DNA of 64,000 bases from Brevibacterium aurantiacum (lineage in GTDB: Bacteria; Actinomycetota; Actinomycetes; Actinomycetales; Brevibacteriaceae). Positions within the stretch are counted from its first letter, which is position 1. Each line of letters opens with the position of its first letter. A program made the translations under genes and the position numbers. Positions 52,868-61,664 of the stretch are shown here, one piece after another. The stretch covers positions 18,132-82,131 of the forward strand of contig NZ_VLTK01000007.1 in NCBI RefSeq assembly GCF_007558825.1, read 5' to 3'. The notes below the pieces were generated by a model that did no database searches, was not told the origin of the DNA, and worked only from the letters and a program-made list of their open reading frames with translations.

Positions 52868-52881
52868 TGATGAGCTCATCA
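52868..52881. promoter_or_regulatory. 14-bp palindrome before DUF1345
   Basis: TGATGAGCTCATCA is a perfect palindrome ending 28 nt before the DUF1345 ATG, within a longer GCTGAT...ATCAGC. It is a possible regulator site. Confidence 0.35.
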
Positions 52882-52909
52882 GCCACAACCGAAGCGGAAC
52901 CGTCCTGTC

Positions 52910-53650
52910 ATGAGGCCCACGCACAGCCAAGTCATCACGATCTCCGATGACACGCGCGCGAACGTGGCCATGGTGCCGGCACTCATCGTCGGACTTGTCC
53001 TGGTCTTGGGGTTCGACTTCAGCCCGCTCGGGCCTGAAGCCTTGCAGCTGGGTGAGGTCTTCGCGAAGCTCATCGCGCTCTTCCTCGTCGCCTGGCCGGT
53101 GTTCGCCCTCGTCTACCTGCTGTGGACCCACGCGGGGCTGAACGAATTGAGCGAGACCGAGCTCATGGTCCACTCTCGATGGGCGCTCGCGCGAAGGCGA
53201 ACATTCTGGGCACGATATCTAGGCACGGGAGGGGCAGTGTCGTGGGCTGCCATCGCTGCGTATGTCGCGATCATCCTCAACGTCTACCTCGTCACCATGG
53301 GGTCCGAAACCAACATCGGCCTCGCAGTCACCCTCGGCCTGGCAAATGTCGTCGCCTCGTGGTCGGTCATGGTGTATTCGTTCGCTCTCGAATTCATGCG
53401 ACTCGACCTCGGCGGCGGTGGAAGCCCCGGTGCCAGACAACTCGAATTCGACATGCCGGAGGAGAGAGTCTTCAGCGACTACCTCACGTTCGCGGTGCTG
53501 TCCTCGACGATGACGGCAGCTCTGCCGGGCCGAGCCGTGACTCGCGCAGGATGGAGACTGGTCCGCACGAACGTCATCGTCGCCTTCGGCTTCAACTCGG
53601 TCGTCGTTGCGACATTGGTGTCGATGTTTCTGTCATACCTCAAGCTCTGA
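52910..53650 (+). CDS. DUF1345 membrane protein
   Basis: A 246-residue protein with about five hydrophobic segments. The family DUF1345 is suggested by E-x-x-x-x-D-Y-L-T-F-A near residue 190 (ERVFSDYLTFAVLSSTMTAAL) and the following helix that ends FNSVVVATLVSMFLSYL. It has no established function, and related proteins may be ion channels or stress-membrane proteins. The 3' end overlaps the TSUP permease gene on the other strand by 11 bp, a convergent overlap. Confidence 0.8.
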   Translation: MRPTHSQVITISDDTRANVAMVPALIVGLVLVLGFDFSPLGPEALQLGEVFAKLIALFLVAWPVFALVYLLWTHAGLNELSETELMVHSRWALARRRTFWARYLGTGGAVSWAAIAAYVAIILNVYLVTMGSETNIGLAVTLGLANVVASWSVMVYSFALEFMRLDLGGGGSPGARQLEFDMPEERVFSDYLTFAVLSSTMTAALPGRAVTRAGWRLVRTNVIVAFGFNSVVVATLVSMFLSYLKL

Positions 53651-54371
53651 GCAGGGAAGCCGCAACCTCGCCGATGACCAGGATCGCACCAAGGATCGAT
53701 GCGCTGACAGCCACACGATAGAGAACTGTCTTGTTCGCTCGTCGGATCACCAGGTTCGACAGCCACAATCCTGCAAGCATGAATGGCAGCAGAGTGGCCG
53801 CCGCGATCAGGTGTTCACTTCGGACCTCGCCTCCGATCGTCAGACCGGTCAGGGACAGGATGCTGCCGATGGTGAAGTAGGCGCTCATCGTGGACCGCAT
53901 CGATGATGGATCCAGAGAGCGCAGGACCAGGGCGATGGGCGGGCCGCCGATGCTTGTCGACGTGCCGAAGATGCCAGAGACGCTGCTGGCGAAGAACATG
54001 TTGCGGTTGCTGGCAGCCGGCGACCAGCCCACGAGGCTGAGACCGACTCCGGCGAGGACTGTGACCGCTAGGAGCAGGGACAGTCCTTGATCCGGCAGCA
54101 GCACCACTGCAGTCGTGCCGATGACGATTCCCGGCAATCGGCCAAGCGCGCCCCAGCCGACGAGCTTCCAGTCGACGTCGGCACGTTCGCGGATGAAGGC
54201 GGTGAACGAAGTGAGAGTGGCAAGCAGAAGCAGTGCGGCAGGAAGCAGGTTCGGTTCGAGCAGTACGAGCACCGGGGCCGTGATCATTCCCAGACCGAAC
54301 CCGACGGAGCCCTGCACGCAGGAAGACCCCAGCACCACCGCTCCGATGATGAGATAGTGGATCAACTCCAT
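53640..54371 (-). CDS. TSUP (TauE/SafE) family permease
   Basis: A 243-residue membrane protein of the sulfite/organosulfonate exporter family. The first start with a good ribosome site is ATG 54371 (AAGGAG upstream). A longer frame with a hydrophilic leader is less likely. About eight hydrophobic segments and two related halves are visible, with SCVQGSVGFGLGMITAPVLV in the first and GIFGTSTSIGGPPIAL in the second, the TSUP repeat marks. Such proteins move small sulfur- or carboxylate-containing anions. It is divergent from the NRAMP-like gene across 282 bp that hold DeoR-like half-sites. Confidence 0.88.
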   Translation of the reverse strand: MELIHYLIIGAVVLGSSCVQGSVGFGLGMITAPVLVLLEPNLLPAALLLLATLTSFTAFIRERADVDWKLVGWGALGRLPGIVIGTTAVVLLPDQGLSLLLAVTVLAGVGLSLVGWSPAASNRNMFFASSVSGIFGTSTSIGGPPIALVLRSLDPSSMRSTMSAYFTIGSILSLTGLTIGGEVRSEHLIAAATLLPFMLAGLWLSNLVIRRANKTVLYRVAVSASILGAILVIGEVAASLLRA

Positions 54372-54518
54372 CGGGACTCTGCTCCTTCGCATTGCGTCGT
54401 CGAGACGGGGCGAACGCCGCGAACTCAACTGCGGAATCAACCTCGAGCTCTTATCAAGCCAACAGTCTTCCACCACTGTGCGCAAAATGAGCCAAACGTC
54501 CGGTATCTGGACTATTTG

Positions 54519-54534
54519 TTGCGCGAAACACGCA
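54519..54534. promoter_or_regulatory. DeoR-type operator copy 1
   Basis: TTGCGCGAAACACGCA lies 120 bp before the NRAMP-like ATG. It matches the TTGCGCGAAATGCGCA copy at 60559-60574 in 14 of 16 bases. A related half-site TGCGCAA lies at 54479-54485. The DeoR gene of this locus is the likely partner. Confidence 0.5.
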
Positions 54535-54539
54535 GCTAT

Positions 54540-54560
54540 GGTCTACTCTCTACGTAGACC
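54540..54560. promoter_or_regulatory. Inverted repeat in the NRAMP-like promoter region
   Basis: GGTCTAC and GTAGACC flank 7 nt, and a further GTCTAC occurs at 54631-54636. It could be an operator for this divergent region. The remaining sequence of 54372-54653 shows no gene. Confidence 0.35.
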
Positions 54561-54653
54561 GCGCAGATTTCTTGCTGCATCGCTACGCTGTGTCAGCGAC
54601 CCTGAGACCGCGGTCACCAGCCATACATTCGTCTACACACTGGAGTGCACGCC

Positions 54654-56027
54654 ATGGCCACGGACGTCCATAGCATGAACGGCAGTTCCGGCTCACCGAA
54701 GCCGAATCAGCTTCCTCTGCCACGCGGCCTCGGGCTCGTCACGTCGGTGGGACCGGGCCTCGTGCTGGCAATGTCCTTCCTCGGCACAGGCGACCTCGTC
54801 AGTTCCTCGGTCTCAGGTGCATCGTACGGATATGCGCTGTTGTGGACTCTGGTGCTGTCCTTGATCGCTCGCACCTTCATCATCTCCTCCATCGCCAAGT
54901 ACACGCTGATGAATAGGCACGGAGACACACAGATCCTCGATGGATTCGCACGGCTGGCCCCCGTGCTTCCGGGAATTATGGCCGCTGTCGTCATCGTTGC
55001 CGGTTTCATCACCCAGGCCACCTTCGTTCTCGCGGCGTCCACCGGACTGCATGAGCTCACCGGCGGTCAATGGGGCGGTGGCTGGGGCCGCTTCTTCTGC
55101 GCGATCATCATCGTAGCGCTGACCTTGTCGCTGGTGATGCTGCGCAAGCAGTTCGTCGTCCTCGAGTACTTCGCGCGCTTCGCCTCGGTGGCTATGATCA
55201 TTGCGTTCGTCTATGCGCTGATCAAGATCGGTACCTTCGACATCGGGGGCTTCATGCAGGGACTCGCATTCGAGATCCCTGAGGAGCAGAACACCTCCGC
55301 CTTCGCCCCCATCGTCATCGCTTCGGCCACCATCGGCACGATTGCCGGCAACATGCCGAACCTGCTGTATTCCGGCTTCATGCGGGACAAAGGCTGGGTC
55401 GGACCGAAATATCGTCGCCTTCAGCAGTTCGACCTCATCGCTGGAATGGCACCTCTGCTCGTCATCAACCTTCTGTTCTGGATCGTCGCCGCGGAGTTCA
55501 GCGCCGCACATCCAGGATTCTCGATCGCTGATGAGTTCGACCTCTCACACATGCTCTCCGTCGCGGTGGGGCCGGCGGGGCCATTCCTGCTGTGGATGTG
55601 CATCTTCTTCGCCGCGATGACGAGCTTCCCCCCGCAGTCTCGTGGGTTCGCGCAGCTCGCGATCAACGGCATCAACCATTCCGTCCCCTCGATGCGGAAG
55701 TTCCTGGGCCGAGATGAGGAGAACCCTGCGTTCCGGTGGATTCAGGCCATCGTCTTCATCATCGTCCCCTTGGTCTCGACCATTCCGGGCGCACCGGATC
55801 TCATCTCACTCAACATCGTCGGCACCGCAATCTCGACGGTGCTCAGCCTGCCGATCATCGTCGTCTGCATTCTGCTCCTGACATCGCGGAAGAAGCACAT
55901 GCACAGCTACGCGGTGAACCCGAAATGGCAGACGGCGCTGCTCGCTCTTCTCGGTGTCATTGCGATCATCATCGGATTTCAGATTGCGATGCAGATTCCG
56001 TCGATGTTTGAAACCGCCTTCGGATGA
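54654..56027 (+). CDS. NRAMP-family-like transporter lacking the metal-binding motifs
   Basis: A 457-residue protein with about 11 hydrophobic segments, of NRAMP type (G-P-G-L at residues 33-36; conserved spacing in helices 1 and 6). True manganese/iron NRAMPs bind metal with D-P-G-N in helix 1 and M-P-H in helix 6. Here the first reads GTGD (44-47) and the second MPN (234-236), so the metal site is absent. I chose ATG 54654 because GGAG lies 8 nt upstream. The protein may carry another substrate. It is followed after 49 nt by a sialidase-like gene and stands near acid-sugar enzymes, which suggests import of an organic compound. Confidence 0.82.
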   Translation: MATDVHSMNGSSGSPKPNQLPLPRGLGLVTSVGPGLVLAMSFLGTGDLVSSSVSGASYGYALLWTLVLSLIARTFIISSIAKYTLMNRHGDTQILDGFARLAPVLPGIMAAVVIVAGFITQATFVLAASTGLHELTGGQWGGGWGRFFCAIIIVALTLSLVMLRKQFVVLEYFARFASVAMIIAFVYALIKIGTFDIGGFMQGLAFEIPEEQNTSAFAPIVIASATIGTIAGNMPNLLYSGFMRDKGWVGPKYRRLQQFDLIAGMAPLLVINLLFWIVAAEFSAAHPGFSIADEFDLSHMLSVAVGPAGPFLLWMCIFFAAMTSFPPQSRGFAQLAINGINHSVPSMRKFLGRDEENPAFRWIQAIVFIIVPLVSTIPGAPDLISLNIVGTAISTVLSLPIIVVCILLLTSRKKHMHSYAVNPKWQTALLALLGVIAIIIGFQIAMQIPSMFETAFG

Positions 56028-56076
56028 TCTGCATCGGATGCGACACTGACCGGACCACACAGCAAAGGAGTCACGC

Positions 56077-57245
56077 ATGAATCTGCTCGCGAACGAGAGG
56101 CTTGAACACGTATCCGAGCCGCCCGCCGACGGCAGGCTCCGATACTTCGACGATTCGGGCAATGCCGCGGCAGTCATCCCGACCGATCGCCGTTCCAACC
56201 ACGCTCCGTCGGTTCTGGCACTGCGTGACGGAACCCTGCTCGCGGCCTGGTTCGGCGGCAGCGATGAGGGCAACAAGGACATCGACGTGCTCGTTTCCCG
56301 ATTCGACTCGAACGCTGCCACGTGGTCTGCCTCTGCGGCTGTCACGCACGACGAGATCCGATCAGACCAGAATCCCGGTCTGTTCGAGGCCCCCGATGGT
56401 CAGATCTGGCTTGTCTACACCTCTCAGCTGTCGCGGCAGTCAGGTGTGCCTGAGACCTTCAACCTGCAGCACACCTCGGTGGTGAAGGTGATTCGCTCCG
56501 CTGATGGTGGCAAGAACTGGTCTCAGCCGCAGACGCTGTTCGACAGGCAAGGAACATTCTGCCGCCAACCGATCCAGGTCCTCAGCGACGGCAGATGGGT
56601 TCATCCCCAATGGCTGTGCTTCGACGACGATTCGAAGAACGGTTCGGACCAGCCGGTGCTTCAGATCTCCGAGGACGAGGGCAGCACCTGGCACCAGATC
56701 GAATTCCCTGACGCGAGCGGCCGGTCCACCCCAATGTCGTCGAGCTTGAGCCCGGGCGCCTGGTGTGTCTGTTCCGCTCGCGCTTCGCCGATTGGGTCTA
56801 CATCAGCAGATCCGAAGACGGAGGCGAGACCTGGACCGTTCCAGAGGCAACCGATGTGCCGAATAACAACGCCGGTCTCAGTGCATTCCTTCTGCCTTCC
56901 GGCATGTTGGCTCTGGTCTCGAACGAGCACCAGGTCACTCACGAGCCCGCCGAGGTGGTGTGGCCCTATGAGCGGATGAGAATGGTCATCGCCGTCTCCA
57001 ACGACGAAGGCCGCACCTGGCCGGTGCGCCGGGTCATCGAGCCCGGCGACGGATTCACCGGCTCCGGCAATCTGCGCAGCAACCGCCGGCAGGAGTATCC
57101 GCACGGAATCGTCGACTCCGAGGGGCTCATCCACGTCGTCTACGCCTACAGTTCACGTCGAGCAGTCAGGCACGTCGTCTTCGCCGAGGACTGGATCTCA
57201 GGAGTCGAGGACCAAGTCCATACCGACTGCAAACTCTGGGGTTGA
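56077..57245 (+). pseudogene. Sialidase-like (BNR/Asp-box) gene with a frameshift
   Basis: The first frame (from ATG 56077, behind AAAGGAG) and a second frame ending at 57245 together make one sialidase-like protein of about 389 residues of the BNR_2 type. RSNHAPSVLALRDGTLLAAW and the Asp-box repeats S-A-D-G-G-K-N-W, S-E-D-E-G-S-T-W, S-E-D-G-G-E-T-W and S-N-D-E-G-R-T-W are spread over both halves. The frame breaks at the CCCC run (56729-56732). One extra base there would restore a continuous protein. No signal peptide is seen, so it would be cytosolic. It is either a recent pseudogene, a programmed shift or a sequencing error. Confidence 0.85.
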
Positions 57246-57276
57246 ATCCGTCGGGGGTGTCGGGGAGCGAGTCCTT

Positions 57277-58062
57277 CTAGTCGTGTGCCTTGCCCATGTC
57301 GTCGACGGTGACCACGCGGATGCCGCGGGATTCGAATGCCGTGATCTGCTCAGCTTCAGCTGCCTCATCGGTCACGAGCGTCCACCCATTGCCCAGGTCT
57401 GCCCAGGCATGGAAGGGGCGTTGGCCCAGCTTGGCCGAGTGGGCGACGACGAAGACGTGGGTGGCACGTCGGCTCATGAGCTCTTTGAGCCGAACCTGCT
57501 CTGCTGTGGCCTCGCATACGCCGTCTTCGGATGTGACGGCATCGGCGCCGAGGAAGGCGAAGTCGAAGGTGAACTTCTCCAATCCGACTTCGGTGATCGG
57601 ACCGATGAAGCCCTGGCTGATCGACCGGTACCGGCCGCCGAGGAGGGTGAATTCGATCCCCTCCGCGCCCGTCATCTGCTGCAGAGAGGTGAGCCCTGTG
57701 GACACGACCGAAAGCGGAGTCGTCTCGCGCAGTGCGCGTGCGATCTGCGCAGTCGTGCTGCCCGCGTCGAGGAGGACATGTGACCCCGCCGGTACCTGCT
57801 GCGCGCACCACGCACCAAGCGCCCGCTTGATTTCAGGAGCCTCGTGGGAGCGTTCATCCAGAGTGCTCTCCGCTTCCGCGGGGACGGCAATGACACCGCC
57901 GTAGGTGCGTGCGAGGTCCCCTGAGTCGGTGAGTCGCGCGAGGTCACGCCGGATCGTCGAGGCGGTGACACCGAGCATCTCCGAGAGAGTCTCGACACTC
58001 ATCTCGCCCTGCGCCCGAACCCGCTGGATGATCTCCTCGCGCCTATCGCCTGCGTTCATCAC
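57277..58062 (-). CDS. DeoR/GlpR-family transcriptional regulator
   Basis: A 261-residue DeoR-type regulator. The N-terminal HTH covers about residues 5-57 (RREEIIQRVRAQGEMSVETL, VTASTIRRDLARLTDSG). The sugar-phosphate-binding C-terminal domain includes the LLDAGSTTAQIARAL loop (about 96-110) and the FLGADAVTSEDGVC segment. The start may be ATG 58062 or 58059. It is leftward, with 31 nt to the converging sialidase-like gene, and downstream of the kinase/PdxA gene in the same direction. Operator-like palindromes occur before the NRAMP-like gene and in the kinase/aldo-keto promoter. Confidence 0.92.
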   Translation of the reverse strand: MMNAGDRREEIIQRVRAQGEMSVETLSEMLGVTASTIRRDLARLTDSGDLARTYGGVIAVPAEAESTLDERSHEAPEIKRALGAWCAQQVPAGSHVLLDAGSTTAQIARALRETTPLSVVSTGLTSLQQMTGAEGIEFTLLGGRYRSISQGFIGPITEVGLEKFTFDFAFLGADAVTSEDGVCEATAEQVRLKELMSRRATHVFVVAHSAKLGQRPFHAWADLGNGWTLVTDEAAEAEQITAFESRGIRVVTVDDMGKAHD

Positions 58063-58094
58063 TCTCCGATGTCTGCTGTCGGTGGTCGAAACCT

Positions 58095-58114
58095 GCCGCC
58101 CGCCGATGGGCGGC
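58095..58114. terminator. Hairpin after kinase/PdxA gene
   Basis: GCCGCCC and GGGCGGC form a 7-bp stem with a 6-nt loop, 116 nt past the stop of the fused gene and 33 nt before the DeoR start. It may separate these units. Bases 58063-58229 hold no gene. Confidence 0.4.
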
Positions 58115-58229
58115 TCTTAGCCGTGCGGCCACTGTATCGCGGTTGACCACGGCTGGCTGAATCCCCGGCCGGTGGTCTGGGGTTGCCTCAGCGATCACGA
58201 GGGCGCTGGAATCTTGGTGCTGGACAGGT

Positions 58230-60512
58230 TCAGACAGTCGCCAGTGTTGCGGCCTGTCGCATGGCTTCACTCATGCTTTCAGTGTCGACCTTGCCGGTGC
58301 CGGCGATGTCGAACGCCGTTCCATGGTCAACGGACGTGCGGATCACGGGAAGTCCGACAGTGATGTTGACCCCGGCGTCGATGCCGAGCACCTTGATCGG
58401 CCCGTGCCCCTGGTCGTGGTACATCGCGACGATGAGGTCGTAGTCGCCTCGTCCTGCGAGGAAGAATGCGGTGTCGGCAGAGAGGGGGCCGACTGCGTCG
58501 ATTCCGTCGCCCTGGAGTGCGGTGATGGCGGGAGCGATCTTCTCCGCCTCTTCCCCGTAGCCGAAGAGTCCGTTCTCTCCTGCATGCGGATTGATCGCGC
58601 AGACACCGATATGGGGCCGCTCGATTCCTGCTCTGATGAGTGCGTCATTCCCGCGACGGACCGTGCGCTCAACCAGGCCGGGCTCGATTGTGGCCACGGC
58701 ATCGATGAGGCCGATGTGGGTCGTCACGTGGATGACTCGCAGTTTGGGTGAAGAGAGCATCATCGAGACCTCCTCAGTTCCGGTCAGAGCGGCCAGCATC
58801 TCGGTGTGCCCGGGGTACTGATGGCCGGCGGAGTGCAGCGCTTCCTTGTTCAGCGGCGCCGTGCAGATTGCCTGGACGTCGCCAGACATGGCCAGCTGCG
58901 ACGCTCGTTCGATATAGCGGAATGCGGCGTCGCCGGCAGTGTCGGATAACCGTCCCCACTCCAGGTCAGAAGGCAGCAGGCCGAGGTCGATGACGTCGAT
59001 GACGCCTGGGCAGTCCTCGGCCGCAGCCGGGGAGTCGATGACGCGGATCGACGCACTGACGCCGAGGATCTCGGCGGCCTGTTCGAGCCGAGCCGCATCG
59101 CCGATGACGACGGGTCGAGCAACCTCGAGCACTGTGGGGTCGAGGCAGGCGGCGACGCAGATCTCTGGTCCGACTCCGGCTCCGTCGCCCATGGTCACTG
59201 CGACTGTGGGACGCGATGTCATTCGTTCTCCTTCGTGGTTTGCGACGGTGATCGGGGTGGGCGCTGTCCCGTGGGTCAGCGCTTCGTGGATGAGAGTGAG
59301 GGAATCGTCGTCTCCCTGGCCGCCGGGTCGCGTGACGACACGACCGAGCTCACTATGTTCACCGGGCCTCGCCGAGGTGGTCCCCACCTGAGATAGGACC
59401 GCGCCGGGGTGGATTTCGCGCATCGTGACGACTTCCCCGACACCGAGGCGGTCGAGCACTGCTCGTGCCGTCTCGCCTCCTGTGGCGGCCAGGTGGACAG
59501 GACCGATGTCCATGAGCGAGCGTGCGACGAGTTCGGCCAGAAGGCCTGGAAGTGGGCGAGGATCGACCGAGTCTCCGGTGTCCGTGAGCCGGATGACGAG
59601 GTTGCCGCCGGTCAGCCGATTCCGGATTTCAGCGGCGGTGACGTGCAGGGCATCGGGGTTGTCGTTCCAGGCCGAGACTTCGGTGGCAGGGATGTCGAGG
59701 ACGCCGACTTGGGCGTGTTCCTGCAGGTGGGCCAACTGATCGTCGATGCGATCTGCCGCAGTGCCGAGAATGAAGAGGACCGGAGCGCTCGGGGCTGTGG
59801 GCGGTTCGACGAGCGGCGCAGAGCATCTGAGGGCTCGACCGTCGGCGATGGCGCGGGCCAATGCTGCTGATCCGACGACTGTGGCACCGGTGGATGCGGC
59901 GAGGGCGATGACCTGCCCGATGTCGTCCATGGTTTCGGCGTCGGCGATGATGAGGCGCTCTGACCGGAATCGTGCTGCCAGTTCGTGCGGGCTGCTCGTG
60001 CGAAGCTGGTCGAGTTCGAGGAGAGTCGGTGCTTCGGGGCAGAGGTCATTGAGACTGTCCGGGCCCGAATGGTCTTCGATGTTCCAGGCGCGTGTATCGG
60101 CAAGCCGTATACCGTCGATGTAGGGGACGCCGCCGATGACGGTGCGGTTGAGCTGGGGGAGTGCCGGAGCGAAGATCACCGGTCCGTTCGTGCTCTCCAG
60201 AGCCGCCGACAGATGTGCTCTGACGTTTCCACGCAGCAGAGAATCGACCTTGATGATGGTGGTCTGATTCTCGGTTCGCAGTGTCTCGAGCGCAGAGCGT
60301 GTGCGTGAGGCTGCTTCGACCGCTGTGAGATAGCGGCAGTCGAGGTCGAGCGCGACATCCTGCGGAGCCGCATTCGCGCTCTCGGATGAGGTCGGTCGTC
60401 CACTCGAGTCGGTGAGGAGGATGCGGACAGGAGTGCCGAGGGTTGCTGCCGCTTCCGCTGCTCCGCTGAGGTCGTCGGCAAGAATGAGCATGCCGGGGTC
60501 GCGTGCAGGCAT
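58230..60512 (-). CDS. Fused four-carbon acid sugar kinase / PdxA-type dehydrogenase
   Basis: The start is ATG 60512, behind AAAGGAG. A longer upstream frame crosses the promoter and is not conserved. The 760-residue protein has an N-terminal four-carbon acid sugar kinase of the DtnK/OtnK type (residues 1-412; LADDLSGAAE near 11-20, IIKVDSLLRGN near 86-96, ATGGETAR near 343). After a short linker, a PdxA-type 4-phosphate dehydrogenase follows (431-760; TMGDGAGVGPE, YPGHTEML, NPHAGENGLFGYGEE, MYHDQGHGPIK). Known separate enzymes of these families turn D-threonate or D-erythronate into dihydroxyacetone phosphate. A good ribosome site (AAGGAG, 5 nt spacing) precedes internal Met431, which could also yield a separate dehydrogenase. 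Substrate unproven. Confidence 0.92.
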   Translation of the reverse strand: MPARDPGMLILADDLSGAAEAAATLGTPVRILLTDSSGRPTSSESANAAPQDVALDLDCRYLTAVEAASRTRSALETLRTENQTTIIKVDSLLRGNVRAHLSAALESTNGPVIFAPALPQLNRTVIGGVPYIDGIRLADTRAWNIEDHSGPDSLNDLCPEAPTLLELDQLRTSSPHELAARFRSERLIIADAETMDDIGQVIALAASTGATVVGSAALARAIADGRALRCSAPLVEPPTAPSAPVLFILGTAADRIDDQLAHLQEHAQVGVLDIPATEVSAWNDNPDALHVTAAEIRNRLTGGNLVIRLTDTGDSVDPRPLPGLLAELVARSLMDIGPVHLAATGGETARAVLDRLGVGEVVTMREIHPGAVLSQVGTTSARPGEHSELGRVVTRPGGQGDDDSLTLIHEALTHGTAPTPITVANHEGERMTSRPTVAVTMGDGAGVGPEICVAACLDPTVLEVARPVVIGDAARLEQAAEILGVSASIRVIDSPAAAEDCPGVIDVIDLGLLPSDLEWGRLSDTAGDAAFRYIERASQLAMSGDVQAICTAPLNKEALHSAGHQYPGHTEMLAALTGTEEVSMMLSSPKLRVIHVTTHIGLIDAVATIEPGLVERTVRRGNDALIRAGIERPHIGVCAINPHAGENGLFGYGEEAEKIAPAITALQGDGIDAVGPLSADTAFFLAGRGDYDLIVAMYHDQGHGPIKVLGIDAGVNITVGLPVIRTSVDHGTAFDIAGTGKVDTESMSEAMRQAATLATV
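59222..59233 (-). promoter_or_regulatory. Internal Shine-Dalgarno and ATG before the PdxA part
   Basis: AAGGAG (59228-59233, read leftward), a 5-nt spacer and ATG (59222) lie exactly at the join of the kinase and dehydrogenase parts, in frame with both. This suggests a second translation start that would give a free PdxA-type protein of 330 residues. Confidence 0.55.
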
Positions 60513-60558
60513 GGCACTCCTTTGCGTCCGATCTGGCTGGAGTTCCAGATTGCCACGA

Positions 60559-60575
60559 TTGCGCGAAATGCGCAA
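60559..60575. promoter_or_regulatory. DeoR-type operator copy 2
   Basis: TTGCGC, GAAAT, GCGCAA: a perfect 6+6 palindrome between the divergent kinase/PdxA and aldo/keto reductase genes, followed by two TTGCAC-like half-sites. It matches a copy before the NRAMP-like gene (54519-54534) and is a candidate DeoR binding site. Confidence 0.6.
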
Positions 60576-60651
60576 ATCTTTGCACGTTGCACGCAGAAGT
60601 GAGATGATTCTTTCACATGGATCGCACCATTCACTCGACGAGGAGCACCGT

Positions 60652-61632
60652 ATGACAGCAGACAAGAGCCTCTCCTTGGACGGTGTCCCCGTCCGATTGT
60701 CACCGCTGGTTCTAGGCACCATGACCTTCGGAGACACCGTCCCGGAGGTGACCGCGCACGAAGTGATCGAAGCGGCCCTGGCCGCGGGCATCACCGGAAT
60801 CGACACCGCCAACGGCTACGCGAAGTCGGCCACCGAAGGCCTCATCTCACCACTTGTGAAGAAGCATCGCGACTCCATTGTGCTGGCGACCAAGGCAGGC
60901 ATGCCCCACGCCGATGCAGGAGACGATTCGCCGCTGTCGGCGAAAGGGCTGAGGGCCAGTGTCGAGGGCTCCTTGCGGCGCCTCGACGTCGACTCCATCG
61001 ACCTCTTCTACCTGCACCAGCCGGACCGGGCTGCAAGTCTCGGGGAAACTATGGGAGCCGTGGCGCAGCTGCATTCTGAGGGCAAAATCAAAGCCCTGGG
61101 CATCTCGAACTTCGCCGCATGGCAGGCCGTGGACGTCATCGCTGCTGCGGGTGTCGCTGGTGCCCCACGACCCGTGATCGCGCAGAACGTCTACAGTGTG
61201 CTCGCCCGCCAGATCGAAGACGAATGGCTCGAGTGCGGTGCTGCGCACGGCATCGCGACGATGGCCTACAACCCGCTCGCCGGTGGGCTTCTGGCCCGGC
61301 GTCCGTCCAGCGACGGCACCCCGGACCGCTTCACCGGATCGGTCCTCGCGCAGATGTACTCCCAGCGGTATCTCTCCGATTCGGTGCTGACGATGGTCGA
61401 AGCATTCGCCGCCGTCGCCGATGAAGCCGGCATCCCTCAACCAGAGCTGGCTCTGAGGTGGGTGGCAGGCGGCAAGGGAATCGATTCCCTTCTGCTGGGT
61501 GCCAGCCGTGTCTCGCAGCTGGAAGCGAACATCGCTGCGGTGGCCAATGGTCCCTTGCCAGAAGATGTTCTCACTGCGATCGACGAGGCAACAGTCTCGG
61601 TCCGCGGATCGCAGCCCAAATACAACCGCTGA
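60652..61632 (+). CDS. Aldo/keto reductase
   Basis: A 326-residue AKR-superfamily protein. It starts at ATG 60652, with GAGGAG upstream. The catalytic tetrad is visible as Asp in GIDTANGY, Tyr in that same motif, Lys in LATKAGM and His in FYLHQPD, and the cofactor region GISNFAAWQA follows at about 141-150. The enzyme reduces a carbonyl with NADPH, or oxidises the alcohol. It is divergent from the kinase/PdxA gene with a shared operator, and 32 nt before a DHDPS-family aldolase. It probably interconverts an aldehyde or ketone of the sugar-acid path. Confidence 0.9.
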   Translation: MTADKSLSLDGVPVRLSPLVLGTMTFGDTVPEVTAHEVIEAALAAGITGIDTANGYAKSATEGLISPLVKKHRDSIVLATKAGMPHADAGDDSPLSAKGLRASVEGSLRRLDVDSIDLFYLHQPDRAASLGETMGAVAQLHSEGKIKALGISNFAAWQAVDVIAAAGVAGAPRPVIAQNVYSVLARQIEDEWLECGAAHGIATMAYNPLAGGLLARRPSSDGTPDRFTGSVLAQMYSQRYLSDSVLTMVEAFAAVADEAGIPQPELALRWVAGGKGIDSLLLGASRVSQLEANIAAVANGPLPEDVLTAIDEATVSVRGSQPKYNR

Positions 61633-61664
61633 ACTTCACTCACATCCTTAGGAAGGGAAGACCC

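Noticed and set aside
60513..60812. 100-codon N-terminal extension of the kinase/PdxA protein
   Set aside because: It crosses the divergent promoter and operator and part of the aldo/keto reductase gene. A strong ribosome site before ATG 60512 sets the start.
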